Of a DNA stretch of 64,000 nt, positions 48,565 through 58,954 are shown one piece after another; the first letter of the stretch is position 1; every line of letters starts with the position of its first letter. The translations under genes and the position numbers were made by a program. The notes under the pieces are model-generated. The model had not been told where the DNA came from and did not search any database. It saw nothing but the letters and a program-made list of their open reading frames with translations. Source of the DNA: Porites lobata (taxonomy: Eukaryota; Cnidaria; Anthozoa; Scleractinia; Poritidae); contig CALNXK010000151.1 of the NCBI GenBank assembly GCA_942486035.1, positions 293,001 to 357,000 on the forward strand, in the 5' to 3' direction.

Positions 48565-48680
48565 TGGATTCTGGATTCCTCAATGTGGGTTCTGAATTCC
48601 AGATAACAGATTCTGGATTTCTTGTTTTCGGATTCCAATCGTTAGCCAGATTCCGGATTCCTAAAAGCTCGGGAGTCGAC
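48565..48680. repeat. Degenerate tandem GATTCTGGATTCC words
   Basis: TTGGATTCTGGATTCCTC, GGTTCTGAATTCCAGA, AGATTCTGGATTTCTTG and CAGATTCCGGATTCCT recur over about 115 bp. Confidence 0.65.
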
Positions 48681-48999
48681 TGTAAATATGTTTTTTGTAA
48701 CTGGAAAACAGCGATTGGGTCACATTGACGAATCCACGCTACTTAACGATCTCTGAAGATTTTTAGAAGTAGTCCCAGTTGCCTTTGCATGAATACTTAC
48801 CAGCCTTTTGTCTGAAAGAGCCTCTACTGAAGTCGGAAAAAAAATTAAACCAAATAAATAAAAGTCAAAGATTTAAATTAGCAAAGCAAATAGCCCATAT
48901 GGGATTTACAATATTTATTTCCACAAAATATCTCCTATACCAGCTCCCGCTCCTGCCAAATTTGATGTCTACCTTATTCCAGGAGTATAACATACGAAT

Positions 49000-49042
49000 T
49001 TATTATTATTATTTTTATTATTATTATTATCATTATTATTCT
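49000..49042. repeat. (TTA/ATT)n microsatellite
   Basis: About 40 bp of TTATTATT with one TTT interruption. Confidence 0.85.
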
Positions 49043-49375
49043 TTTCCCTACCTTCAAGTAGCTGGGTGACTTGGTGTAAGAGCGAAAAAGTTTCAGAGGA
49101 CGTAAAGGCTGCCACGTTGGTGGTCAAAAACAAAAGCATTTCTCTCCTCTGGAAACTGAATTCCATTTTCATGTAAATTCTTCGAGAAAAAATTTTATTG
49201 TATCGACCCCCAACACGTCCGCCTTTTCACGTGGTTGCAAACCAAGAATCCTATATAGTTTCAACCTCGCCATTCTTTTCTTCATTGCCGCGACAGCTCA
49301 GTGATCAGCTCCACTACAAATCTTTTTATATAAAGTTTGATAAAATCACGAGCCAAATGGTTTCATCATCAAGTG

Positions 49376-49646
49376 CAGTGGAACCTCGATATAATGAAGG
49401 GACAAGGGGCTTGCAAAATCTGTTCGCTATAACGAGGTTTCGTTACATGGAGGTTCACTTCCATATATTTTATTATTGGGGTAAAGAAAATCGTTCGTTA
49501 CACCGAGGACTTCGTTATATAGGGGTTCGTTATGTCGAGGACTTCGTTATATAGGGTTTCGTTATGTCGAGGACTTCGTTATATAGGGGTTCGTTATACC
49601 GAGGACTTCGTTATACAGGGGTTCGTTACATCGAGGTCCTACCATA
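49376..49646. mobile_element. Expanded copy of the CAGTGGAACCTC MITE
   Basis: CAGTGGAACCTCGATATAAT starts it; a degraded GAGGTCCTACCAT ends it. Compared with the copies at 31.8 and 63.7 kb it contains four or five tandem units of about 30 bp (GAGGACTTCGTTATATAGGG then GTTCGTTATGTC), so the element expanded internally. Confidence 0.75.
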
Positions 49647-50303
49647 CAAAGTTTAATTTAGTCTCAATTAAAAGGGGGGATGCTTCTGTTCAACGACCAA
49701 CGCCACAGAAACGGCAAACTTCAACTTACGGAGTGAGCAAATGGGATAAATGATCACTCTTAAGGCCGAATATTCTTACAAAGATATGTTTTGGCTTAAA
49801 TTCTAAACATTCAGCTCCAGTTACCTAAATCTGAATGGCGACGAAATGAAACTTTGTTTGCTTATGCTAAATTCTTCTCAATTAGTACTTATTATACGTG
49901 ACAAGTTAAAATGGTAAATGCAAAAAGCTATTTTTAATCGTGACAAAGCTGTTATTCACTAGAATCTCACTCGCCTTTGGAATATCGTAGATGTCAGTCT
50001 GTTTTATTTTTAGTGATCTTATGCAAATCAAGAGTATATAATTATTCTCCACCTTGCAAATTCGTCACCAGATCTTTCCGCCCTTCACTGTTACAGATCC
50101 AAAAGCGTTTTCAAAGCGGTTGGGACGCAGTAAAGAGCCAATCATCTGGCTGGATTTTCAGGAGGGAAATTATGTATTGTAAACGTTGTCAGCCATGAAT
50201 TACAAGGCCTGAGGTCCAGCTGGTTTCGTGGGCTTTTTGCGCTTGCCTCTTAGAGCTCAACTTACAGCGAGAGAATATTTCAGTAACCGAGTTGCGCTTA
50301 AAC

Positions 50304-50578
50304 ATGGCCGCAGCTTCATCGCGAGACGCACAGTCTTTAAGGCGCGCTTTCGACGTGTTTGATCTCAACCGCACTGGCGAAATAAGCTTCGTTGATTTTC
50401 CAACGGCGGTGCGATCCCTTGGCTACAACCCGACCAGCAGTCATGTCGATCAAGTTCTTAAGGCGGCCAATAAGGAGGAGAAGGATAAAATTAATTTCGA
50501 TGAATTCATGGTCATGATGGAGAAGTTTGAAGATACGAGGAAGGAGGACGCTGATGAATCTCTCCGCGAGGCGTTCAA
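50304..50578 (+). CDS. EF-hand gene B, exon 1 (divergent calmodulin-like protein)
   Basis: Encodes residues 1-91 plus two bases; joined to 53925-54165 it gives 171 residues. The start chosen is ATG 50304 (AAACATGGCC, good context); the frame upstream has only non-ATG codons. The EF1 loop (D20-L-N-R-T-G-E-I-S-F-V-D31) ends in Asp instead of Glu. EF2 (about N56-E67) has lost most ligands (Lys-Glu-Glu-Lys), so the N-lobe probably binds calcium poorly, while the C-lobe in exon 2 is canonical. The exon ends SLREAFK at donor AA|GTAAGT, the same place and phase as gene A. Likely a calcium sensor with one active lobe, target unknown. Confidence 0.92.
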
Positions 50579-53083
50579 GTAAGTGCGCCATAATTTCTGC
50601 TTTTACCCACCTTTATTCAATATCTTGCAACTCTTTGAATTTGTGCTCTGCATAATGTTTAGTTTGTCAGGAAGATTGTATTGATAACTAGCAAAAGATC
50701 ATGAATATTTTGAATAAATTGTCTCCCATGATGAAAAACTAAAAGCAAAAACACGACCACTAGCTAGCATGTGTCTTTGACCGATGACTATAAATAAAGT
50801 CCACTTCCCTAAATAAATCCATCTGACAACTAAAAGGCACTTAAAGGCTGCTTCCTCCAGCCTTTTCCCATAGTTTTTCAAGTAACAATTCTGCTAGGTT
50901 CTTTTCAGTTTTTTTCTAAAGGAGAAATGACTGCTAATGTAATACATCTTACTTTTCAGACTATTTTCTTGTTCTGCTTATTCGTCTCTTCGCTGCAGTC
51001 GAATTATCGAACTAAAATTAGCCATGCCTCATTAAAATTTGCAAAGTAATCGAGAATTAAGCCGCAGACTTCAAGATGTGACTATAAAAAGGTTATTCTT
51101 CCATAACCCATTTCAGATTCAAATTCAGCCTCTCTTGTAGCTTTTTGATAGAAGATTATTCTTGTCAGCGGCAAAGGAATCGAAATTAAAACATTCGAAG
51201 AAAAAAAATATACACGCAAGAAAAAGCTTCAAGGAAATTCGGAATAATGAATCGAGATAAGTTATTTCTGTCGCGGTGGTCAACATATTAATTTCACCCA
51301 CCAAGCTGAGTAGACATAGCCTTGCACGAACTTTCAGGTTAAATTTGAGAATGCAAACGCTGTAGTTTCAAGACTTAAAATATTAAAACTTACAACATAT
51401 CTGGAAATTTATGACCGTGTCCTCAAATTATTATTTTTTTGTCTTTCTAATATCCATAAAGATTTCTCTTTCTAATGGCACGATTGAAATAAACGTTGGA
51501 TTAGTAAATTAAACAAATTTCACGCTAGGTCAGAAAAATGTGATATTCTTCGAGTTTTTTCTCTTTTTGCCACTTCCTTTTAACATATATCGCCACTTTA
51601 TATTGCACTCACTCGTGTGACAAATATACACTTTTGCTAAGCAACGAAAAAAATTTAAAACAAATACGAATAAATTTTCTATGCAAAATTACTACTTTCA
51701 CCTGTGAGGATAAAGTCAGATGTTTATGTCTGTTTTTTTGAGTTTGTGTGTTTTATTTCGTTGAATCCATACATAATATTAACACTTGGACATCGCGAAA
51801 CACAGACATATAAGCTAAACTCTCAACCGATCAGCTCTAAGTTTTCGTTAGGCGTTAATTTTCGGGCTAGCGTTTTAACACCTTTGTTCGGCTTTGCAAA
51901 TTAACTGGCATGAATAGAATGTGAACGCTAACTAGAAAAACGACCAAAATGCTTCAAATATATGTTAGAAACTCTCGCTTTGTACTCTAGGTTTAGCCAT
52001 TTTTGCATGAAACCTCTTTCATCTGAGGATGAAATAAAGTTTAGCTCTGACGATATTTCGCTCGCCTCGTGCACGTATCCTTAGAAAGGTCTTCGGTAAA
52101 AAGCTGTTTCCGTTAGACATTAAGGAAATTGCAACTTCTAATAAAAACTAAAAGAAATGAAAATGAATTTTTTTTTCGCGGTGGTATTTATGATACATAT
52201 TTCAAACTAAAATGAGCCTTGAGCGAATATCCAATGTGAGAGAGTTGTTTTCGTCCTGAGGCTCGGCCAAATATCTGATTTGTCATTTTCCACCTGCCTG
52301 CAAGTTCCTTTGAATTGTAAATTATTAATGTGTTAATTGATAACTCTGTCCAAAGAAGAGCTTGAGAAAAATAATCTATAGACAGTGAACTTGCCAATCT
52401 ATGCAAATATACAGCGAAATTCTAATTATATTAAATATACTCAAGGCTTTGAGCTTCTTTGAGATCGAATTTTATGGTTGTCGGTTTTTGTCTCATTCTA
52501 CGTATTTAACGATATAAACCGAAAGGCACTTTGGCCACTGGGGAAAATTTCGGCACTGACTAGAGATCACCAGCGTATAACCAACACAATGGCTGCTGTT
52601 TCGTTTTTCAAAGTGAAGGTTTAAAACTTCCAATTTCTATGTTTAGACGTATATCGCATCTGAAATCAAAGGTTTTGCAATTCACGGACAGTCTTTTTAG
52701 TTCGTAAATTAAGTGAAAAAAGCGTTCAGATTTGTTAAGGCTTTTAGTTTACTTGTTATATTTACTTATGTTGATAGAGGGAGGCTATGATAACGGCTAA
52801 GTGTGCAGCTAGCAAAGGTTCGAAAAAGCAGCTATCTTAAGGCGCGTGCGTTACTGCCATCGAAACTTTGTAAGTTAACAACCCCAGACTAAGGGCCAGT
52901 TGTTAGAGAAGCCTGCAGACAAAATTTTCAGTAAATCACTCTTTACAGTTCCCTTGCTTTAAATTCGATGACAGTACTAATGACCGTCGCGCCGAATCAA
53001 GAAAGCTTGCTCGCAGGCTAACTGAAACAGTGCTTCTCGCTTTTCTCTCTGCTCCCATCTCTCGCAGTCTTTCTCCAATAGGT

Positions 53084-53457
53084 AGGGAGCTTGAGCAACT
53101 ACGACAGTGACGGCTCCGAAAACGTCATTTAAAAACTGCACGCACCCTGCTTTAAACTTTATCACGTGATCGCGCTTACTCCACCTCGTTCAATTCGTCA
53201 AATGGTGGAGAAATTTTTCGGGAGTTGAATTATAAAGGACTGTATCGAAATTCAGGTAAAGGAAAAGAAGGTAGTTGTCTTGTGTTGCCGTCCACAACAA
53301 AACGCCGTAAAATTAGGACGTTTCACGCCGTCGTCGTGCACCGACGGTAAAGAAATGTACAAAAAAACGTGAGGCAGAGTTGTTGTTTTTATTTTAAACC
53401 TATTGCTCTTCGCGGTTTTTTCCCCCTCGCCGTCGTCATTTCTAGTAAGATCTCTGA
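53084..53457. mobile_element. Diverged copy of the 48.1-kb MITE
   Basis: AGGGAGCTTGAGCAACTACG at the left, GTAAAGAAATGTACAAAAAA in the middle and CCGTCGTCATTTCTAGTAAG at the right correspond in order to the 48.1-kb copy; ends are eroded. Lies in the intron of gene B. Confidence 0.6.
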
Positions 53458-53679
53458 TCTCGTTCCAAGAGGTCACTATCCTTTTGGTCATCAGCAACAA
53501 GCACCTTCCATGAGACAAGAATAACGAAAGCTCTGGAGGCGAGATTGCTTGCCATCGCACTTCATGCTCATATCGTGTTCGTTACAGTTTGCTTGGCTGT
53601 AAACAATCTTTTACTCCTTGATATTACAAACCTATTCACAGGGTGCCCCACCTTCTTAGCAGAGAAATCTTCAAGTACG

Positions 53680-53903
53680 AAACTGATCAATTCCGTACCC
53701 AGAAACCTCGGGCTTTTTGGTCAGCGGGTGGTCTTCACCTGGTGATAGGTACTTCATATATGATTCCTACAGTGTACCGAGATATAGATTCTCTATATCT
53801 CGGTACGCTGTAGCAATCATATATGAAGTACCTACCCTACTGGCGACCACTCGCTGACCAAATAGCACGAGGACTCTAAGTACGAGATTGGAAATTAATG
53901 GAC
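53680..53903. repeat. Large imperfect hairpin near the gene B acceptor
   Basis: Arms of about 100 nt meet at GATATAGATTCTCTATATC. The inner 40 bp (TAGGTACTTCATATATGATT, then CTACAGTGTACCGAGATATA) pair almost perfectly with the right arm. Outer pairing continues through TTTGGTCAGCG(G/A)GTGGTC and is looser to 53680 and 53900. The right foot ends about 20 bp before the splice acceptor at 53924. Probably a fold-back transposable element. Confidence 0.8.
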
Positions 53904-53924
53904 AATGACGCCGTTATTTTACAG

Positions 53925-54165
53925 GAAGTTCGACCGTGATGGCAACGGTTACATATCCCCAGATGAGCTACTTTACGTGGTTTGCAACAGCGGAGAGAAA
54001 CTGAGCCGAGAGGAAGCAGAAGAACTTATCAGCATGTTTGACAAAAATGCAGATGGACAACTCTCCTGGGAGGAGTTTGTAGACTTCTTCAAGTGCGACA
54101 AAGAAGCAACAGAATCCAACACGACCATACCAGAAGAGGAGGAAAGCAATGATAAAGACACATGA
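53925..54165 (+). CDS. EF-hand gene B, exon 2 (EF hands 3 and 4)
   Basis: Completes the Lys codon left by exon 1 and reads KFDRDGNGYISPDELLYVV, then CNSGEKLSREEAEELISMF and DKNADGQLSWEEFVDFF. The EF3 loop D95-E106 and EF4 loop D131-E142 have all canonical ligands. The C-tail is acidic (PEEEESNDKDT) and unlike gene A. The stop TGA is at 54163-54165. A Mutator-like MITE lies 120 bp downstream, perhaps within the 3' UTR. Confidence 0.93.
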
Positions 54166-54285
54166 ACGTGACTAGTACTGTAAAAATACGGTCAGATCTA
54201 TTTAACAGACCCATTAATTTCACAGTCATCTTCTTAAAAATGACAATGAGTGTTGGTTCCTGTTGTTCTTTAGCAAGAGACCATA

Positions 54286-54808
54286 TAGCCTGCGAAAACA
54301 TCCGTTTCTCCTCGCTCTTCGCCGCTGGAGACGTTTCGCGCGGAGGAACGTCTGCGACTCAGCGGCAGAAATTCCATATACTGATGACGAAAATCAATGT
54401 TTACATAATAAATCCGGTTGTCATGGGGTTCCAAATATAAATTTGTCCACTTTTATATGTCTTCTGGTCGGTTTTGACCCGGTTTTGGTAAATTGTTGTG
54501 TTCATCTGCCAACGAGCTCCAGCAAAACTCAAATACTTCTTCTAGTGAAGACTATATTCCACAAGTATTGACTGTTTTGTTATAGATTCTTCGCGTCTAC
54601 ATTGACCTTTGTGGCCTTTTGTCTGTCATTCGTAAACAATGGCTAAAACAATGTAACTACTCCGTCGACCAATCAGCGCTTCTGACCGAATTCCGGACAG
54701 ATTTTACGTCATCAGTATGGAATTTCTGTCGATGGGTCGCAGACGTTCCTTCGCGCGAAACGTCCACAGCGGCGAAGAGCGAGGAGAAACGGATGTTTTC
54801 GCAGGCTA
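54286..54808. mobile_element. 523-bp Mutator-like MITE with about 90-bp TIRs and 9-bp target duplication
   Basis: The left TAGCCTGCGAAAACATCCGT and onward through CCTCGCTCTTCGCCGCTG matches the inverted right end to about 90 bp with few mismatches. GAGACCATA occurs directly outside both ends (54277-54285 and 54809-54817). Long TIRs plus a 9-bp duplication are the signature of Mutator-like elements. Interior has no transposase. Confidence 0.88.
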
Positions 54809-54817
54809 GAGACCATA

Positions 54818-56274
54818 AAGACCTTTATAAAGACCTTTACGGTCTCTTGTCTTTAGACAACAGGTCCAAGTTCCTCAAAAGCTGGATAAGGCTATCCACC
54901 GGATAGCTCTCTATCCAGTTCATAGCGCAAGTGCTTTTCCCAACACTTGCCCGCTGGATTGTGTTTTATCCACTGCATAGTGCTATGCAACGTTTGAACA
55001 ACTGGGGCCGGGCAATTAAACAAAGGCAGCGTGAAGACAGTGACGTAGTAGGCGCGCGCAGATCTATAACCGAGTTGACCAATGGCAGATCGGCAAACTG
55101 GATGTCGTGTTTAGTCCTTTGCGTGCTTTTGTGTTCTTATAAGAAGTCGCGTTGTCTTTGCTAAATCTTCTTATTTTCTTCAACTCGCAAGGTCGGGACA
55201 CTATCTAGGACTGAAAATTAGCATTGGTCCAATAATGCTGTCTTAGAGAGAGTTGAACGTCTATCATCTTTACCACTATTATCCTCAGTGGCTATAATTA
55301 AAATTTTACACAGAATAACTCAGCAGTTAACTTGTCGTTTGTATAAACGCAGCTTTTATTAATTAACTAGTACTAAGTTACGTTATGATCAATCTGCGTA
55401 AATAAATTGTGCTTCAGAGCAAATGAAACTACGTTTGCTTTCAGTCTGTTATTAATAAACATGGTTCGTACAAATTTGTGGATCCAAAATTCAAGACTTT
55501 TTCCAGACTTTTTCTTCAAAACAATAGTTTTTTCTTCCAAACTCACGCTTATCAAATAGATGATCAACAGAGACCTTAAAAAATGCAGGAACAAAGCTTT
55601 TTTCGTGGTGCGCTGCAAACATACGGGGAAGATTGAATAAGATTTAACCAAAACGAGAAAAATTCACTTATAAAGCATTTTTTGTAGTTTAAAAAAACCC
55701 TCAAGACTGTTTACAAGTTTTTTTCCAGACTTAATCTCTATTTTCCAGATTTGTTCCAGGTCTGAGCAAATTTCAAGACTTTTTCAAGAATTCAAGACTC
55801 TGTGCGAACCCTGAATAAAGTCCAATAAGCTTTGACGTGTTAAAAAACTAAGACAGGAAGACAAAACAAAAAAAGAACACGTGTACCCTTCCCTAATAAC
55901 TTATCACACCAATCTTATTCCTGGCGCTTATTTACGTGTACCCCGCGAGCAGAGCTTGATCGAGGACAAAAGGAGGTTCTGCCTGAATCTCTCCAAGTCT
56001 TTGAAGTCGCCGCAGCCCGAAGTTCTAGACTAGTCAATCTTGTCTTCTCTCGACAAACTGGTTTTTCCAGTGCAAGTATCCGTTTATTGAAAAAGGGGTG
56101 GTCTCAATTGAGCCCGCTGAATCAAGCGCAAGGCTATTAGAAATGGGTTCGAAACTGTATCCTAGCAACAAACCGCGCATCTTCAGCAAAGATTTAACAC
56201 GATTCACGCAGAGATCTTCTCGACTTCGGCAAAATCGTGCAAGTAGTAGAAAAGCTCTGCTGGTAGGGTGATTT
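54818..56274. other. Non-coding stretch
   Basis: Contains TATCCACCGGATAGCTCTCTATCC (split: TATCCACC, GGATAGCT) inverted words near 54893-54920 typical of decayed MITEs, a fragment resembling the 35.2-kb MITE near 55240 (CTTAGAGAGAGTTGAACG), and no supported gene. Confidence 0.4.
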
Positions 56275-56399
56275 TAGCCTTCGAGCAAGCTCTCCTATCT
56301 GGGCGAGCGAAGCGAGCCACGCGAGGGCACGCGAGCGAGTCGCGTGTCTCCTCTCGCGCATTTGATTTGCACGATATGGAGAGCCTGCTCGCAGGCTGT
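56275..56399. mobile_element. 125-bp MITE, GAGAGCCTGCTCGCAGGCT family, 8-bp target duplication
   Basis: Left TAGCCTTCGAGCAAGCTCTCC is inverted at the right as GGAGAGCCTGCTCGCAGGCT. GGTGATTT flanks both sides (56267-56274 and 56400-56407). Same TAGCC ends as the elements at 54.3 and 59.9 kb. Confidence 0.78.
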
Positions 56400-57179
56400 G
56401 GTGATTTGTGTATTAGTTAGCAACACGAAAGAGTTATGGTTCGCGGGATGCACTGAGCTTGAAATTTCAAAGAAGCACTCGTAACTCGATTTCGTTGTCA
56501 AATCTAAAGGTGGTTATTGTTAAATTCAAAACACTTCTGAGATATTTGAGTAATCGGCGTTCTTTGAAAGTTCCATATATGTTTGTTTAAGTTCAACGTA
56601 CTTGTTTTTGAAATATTTATTGGTTTGAGATCTTGCCTCCTCTTTGATTAATTATCCACGTGTAACTTCAGGTCTCTCGCAAATACCACCCTACACATCA
56701 ATGGAAGACTTGCTATCCAGTTGTGATTTAAACGGCTCTAAAGCTGGTTGCACCTCTTCCATAATAAATCGGGTCACCTAATAGGACCAATAAAACGTGG
56801 CGTTAGTTCTTAGTGTTGGTCACACAGTTTGTAGGAAAAGATACAACAGGACACCCAAGATCAAGTTCGCCTTCCGACTGTTTCCGACCCATCAGTAGTG
56901 CTCTTGTAAACAAAACGGTTACAGCACGGATAAAATTTGAACCGTTTCTGTGGCTAGGATTTCCATGACGAACTTCAATTCATGGTGAGTAGTTCCTTAT
57001 TCACTGACAAAACTAGGCATTCGAGCCAGTACGTGCATACTGATGGTTACAGCTACTGTAGTCTTCGGCCGATCACTGTTAAACATAACTTGAATCTTCG
57101 CGGAAAACACATCGGACAAATATCGAACAAATCGAACGCATCTACGGAAATCCGACAAACGAAGCAAGCAAGTAAGTAA
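56400..57179. other. Non-coding stretch
   Basis: No supported feature. ATG at 56969 with MTNFNS and a donor-like ATG|GTGAGT at 56988 was noted as a very weak first-exon candidate. Confidence 0.35.
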
Positions 57180-57541
57180 GGTAAGTAAAAAGTAGTGGGC
57201 AGGTGCGATAAGGCGGGTGGTGCGCGCGCGCGTGGCGCGCGGGTGGGTGGCAGGTGGGCGTGGCGCGCGCGTGGTGGCGCGCGCGTGGCGCGCGCGCGCG
57301 CGCGCGCGCGCGCGGCGCGTGCGTGGCGGGTGCGCGGTGGGTGGGTGGGCGCGCGCGTGGCGCGCGCGCGCGCGCGCGGGGCGGGTGGGTGGGTGCGTGG
57401 TGGGTGGGGGTGAGGTGGTGGTGAGGTGAGTGGGTGGGTGAGTGCGTGGGTGAGTGAGTGAGTGAGCGCGCGTGAGTGGGTGGTGAGGTGGGTAAGCGGG
57501 GTGAGCGAGTGCGCGAGTGGGTGTGAGTGAGTGAGTAAGTG

Positions 57542-57608
<67 letters not shown>
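57180..57608. repeat. Compound low-complexity tract: alternating CG, GTGGG and (AAGT)n
   Basis: 57205-57385 is mainly GCGC/GTGG with runs of up to about 20 alternating C/G bases. 57386-57530 is GGTGAGTG-type. 57530-57608 is almost pure (AAGT)n, about 18 units, ending in (TAA)n. ORFs over it (Arg/Ala or Leu-Thr-Tyr repeats) are artefacts. Confidence 0.92.
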
Positions 57609-57610
<2 letters not shown>

Positions 57611-57995
57611 TAATAATAATAATGGTTTATTAACAGATCCACTGGGTGGCTCTTCCCTGTTAAATTAGATCAATTACAATTAAAAAATAAATCAAATTAA
57701 GTTATTTACAAATTATGCAATATACAATTAAAAGTAGAAGCAGGATTAACAGAATCGAAATTACCGTAAAACTAACTAATCACTCTGTACTCTGCTACTT
57801 AAAAATTCCTTGAAAGTCTTAAAAACGTGTCTTGGCATCATTTGAATGCCAAGAATAAATGATCCAGTTTTGTTTTTTAAGACTATATATGTAGGCATTG
57901 AAAGTGTTTCATGTTGTCTGCTGTTACAGAAGGAAAGGATGGACATGGGTAGAAACTTGGAAAAAAAAGCTATGCCTGCAAAAATCACCAAAATG
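57606..57995 (-). repeat. Possible LINE 3' end, minus strand
   Basis: TAATAATAATAATAATGG followed by TTTATTAACAGATCCACTGG is the layout of an inverted LINE 3' tail. The minus-strand ORF at 57776-57991, ending KTFKEFLSSRVQSD, could be the decayed C-terminus of its reverse transcriptase. Support is moderate to weak. Confidence 0.35.
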
Positions 57996-58095
57996 GTTAA
58001 CGCTTCCCGATGAAATATGTTTGATTTTCTTTATAACTCTACAGGAGCGTTTTGTGTATATGGGTATCCTTGTGTATCCTCGTGACATTAGCCCT

Positions 58096-58908
58096 TTAAG
58101 ACTGTAAGATGCGTTCCGAACAACTGGAATTGTTTATTGCGCCATTTGACGAGTTGTTGGCACTCACAATAGATAACAAGCGACTGGTAAAATACAGCAT
58201 AGTCAAGGCAGTTACAATGAAACCAATGAGCATATGTTTCCGCCATTTCTTTCTCCAGACGCGCACCACTGCGATATTTAAATAGGACATCTGCAGCCAA
58301 AACGATAAAGAATTAAAGGCAAAGTCGATGCTAAGAGCAATGGAGACACGAATCAAAAATTCAGTTATTCCTGACAAAGTATCTCTACCGTTATACATGA
58401 CGTTGTAAAGCTGAAGGAAACCGACCGCTGCTATCAGTGACGTGGATTCGCCCAAGATCATCTGAATGCTCATATCGGCCACAAAGCGCATGCTCCTTGG
58501 CGAGCGAAATTGATTTGCTTTCAAAATTAATTCTCTCCCGTCTCTTTTGAGCTTCTTGTAAATGAAGTACCAAATATAATCGCGAATAACGATCGTCAAT
58601 CTTTCCAGCAAGTCTATCGCACCATGCGCGAAGCTGAGAATGATGTAAAGTTCAAGGCTGTTGAGTTCCGCTTGCATAACGCGAAAAACGATGGCGGACG
58701 CGCTGTAGAGTACGATTAACAGCACGTGCGAATCGCCTGGATGAAGAAAATCGATTCTTTGCGCCGCCAAGCGTACAATGACCTTTGGAATAGCAGTTGC
58801 TAGAGGCACTGCTCCGGCTATGACCGCTCGGTAGGTTTCAGATGCTTCGCCATACAAAGGTATCAGAAGGTACACGAGACCAAATGTGATCGGGATTCCA
58901 AAGGCAAA
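58096..58908 (-). CDS. Multi-pass membrane protein of unknown family, 3' coding exon
   Basis: Open for 270 codons from an acceptor-like CACCCCAG (58909) to TAA. The protein has about six or seven hydrophobic stretches: near residues 3-19, 28-45, 61-78, 85-100, 104-118, 155-172, 182-205 and 226-248 of this exon. They are separated by basic loops (KKLKRDG, WRKKWRK), and the C-tail has NNSS glycosylation-type motifs. I recognise no family signature. The reading frame upstream meets a stop in the minisatellite, so the exon must begin after a splice acceptor, either CCCCAG|TTTGCC or CGTTTTAG|TAACAC. The first Met inside is about residue 78, so the true start should lie in an upstream exon I could not place. 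Codon use looks like a real gene. Confidence 0.7.
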   Translation of the reverse strand, partial: FAFGIPITFGLVYLLIPLYGEASETYRAVIAGAVPLATAIPKVIVRLAAQRIDFLHPGDSHVLLIVLYSASAIVFRVMQAELNSLELYIILSFAHGAIDLLERLTIVIRDYIWYFIYKKLKRDGRELILKANQFRSPRSMRFVADMSIQMILGESTSLIAAVGFLQLYNVMYNGRDTLSGITEFLIRVSIALSIDFAFNSLSFWLQMSYLNIAVVRVWRKKWRKHMLIGFIVTALTMLYFTSRLLSIVSANNSSNGAINNSSCSERILQS

Positions 58909-58954
58909 CTGGGGTGTTACTAAAACGAAGACCCAAAAACGAAGACCTAAGACC

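Larger units (their letters stand above)
50579..53924 (+). other. Intron of EF-hand gene B (about 3.3 kb)
   Basis: Consensus GTAAGT donor and TTATTTTACAG acceptor. 50.6-53.0 kb shows nothing supportable beyond AT-rich sequence; the right part holds a MITE copy and a large hairpin. Confidence 0.9.

Noticed and set aside
54263..54906. Several 90-100 codon ORFs
   Set aside because: They cover the TIRs of the Mutator-like MITE; no domain.
57142..57642. 166-codon minus ORF and two plus ORFs rich in Arg/Ala
   Set aside because: Low-complexity CG and AAGT arrays.
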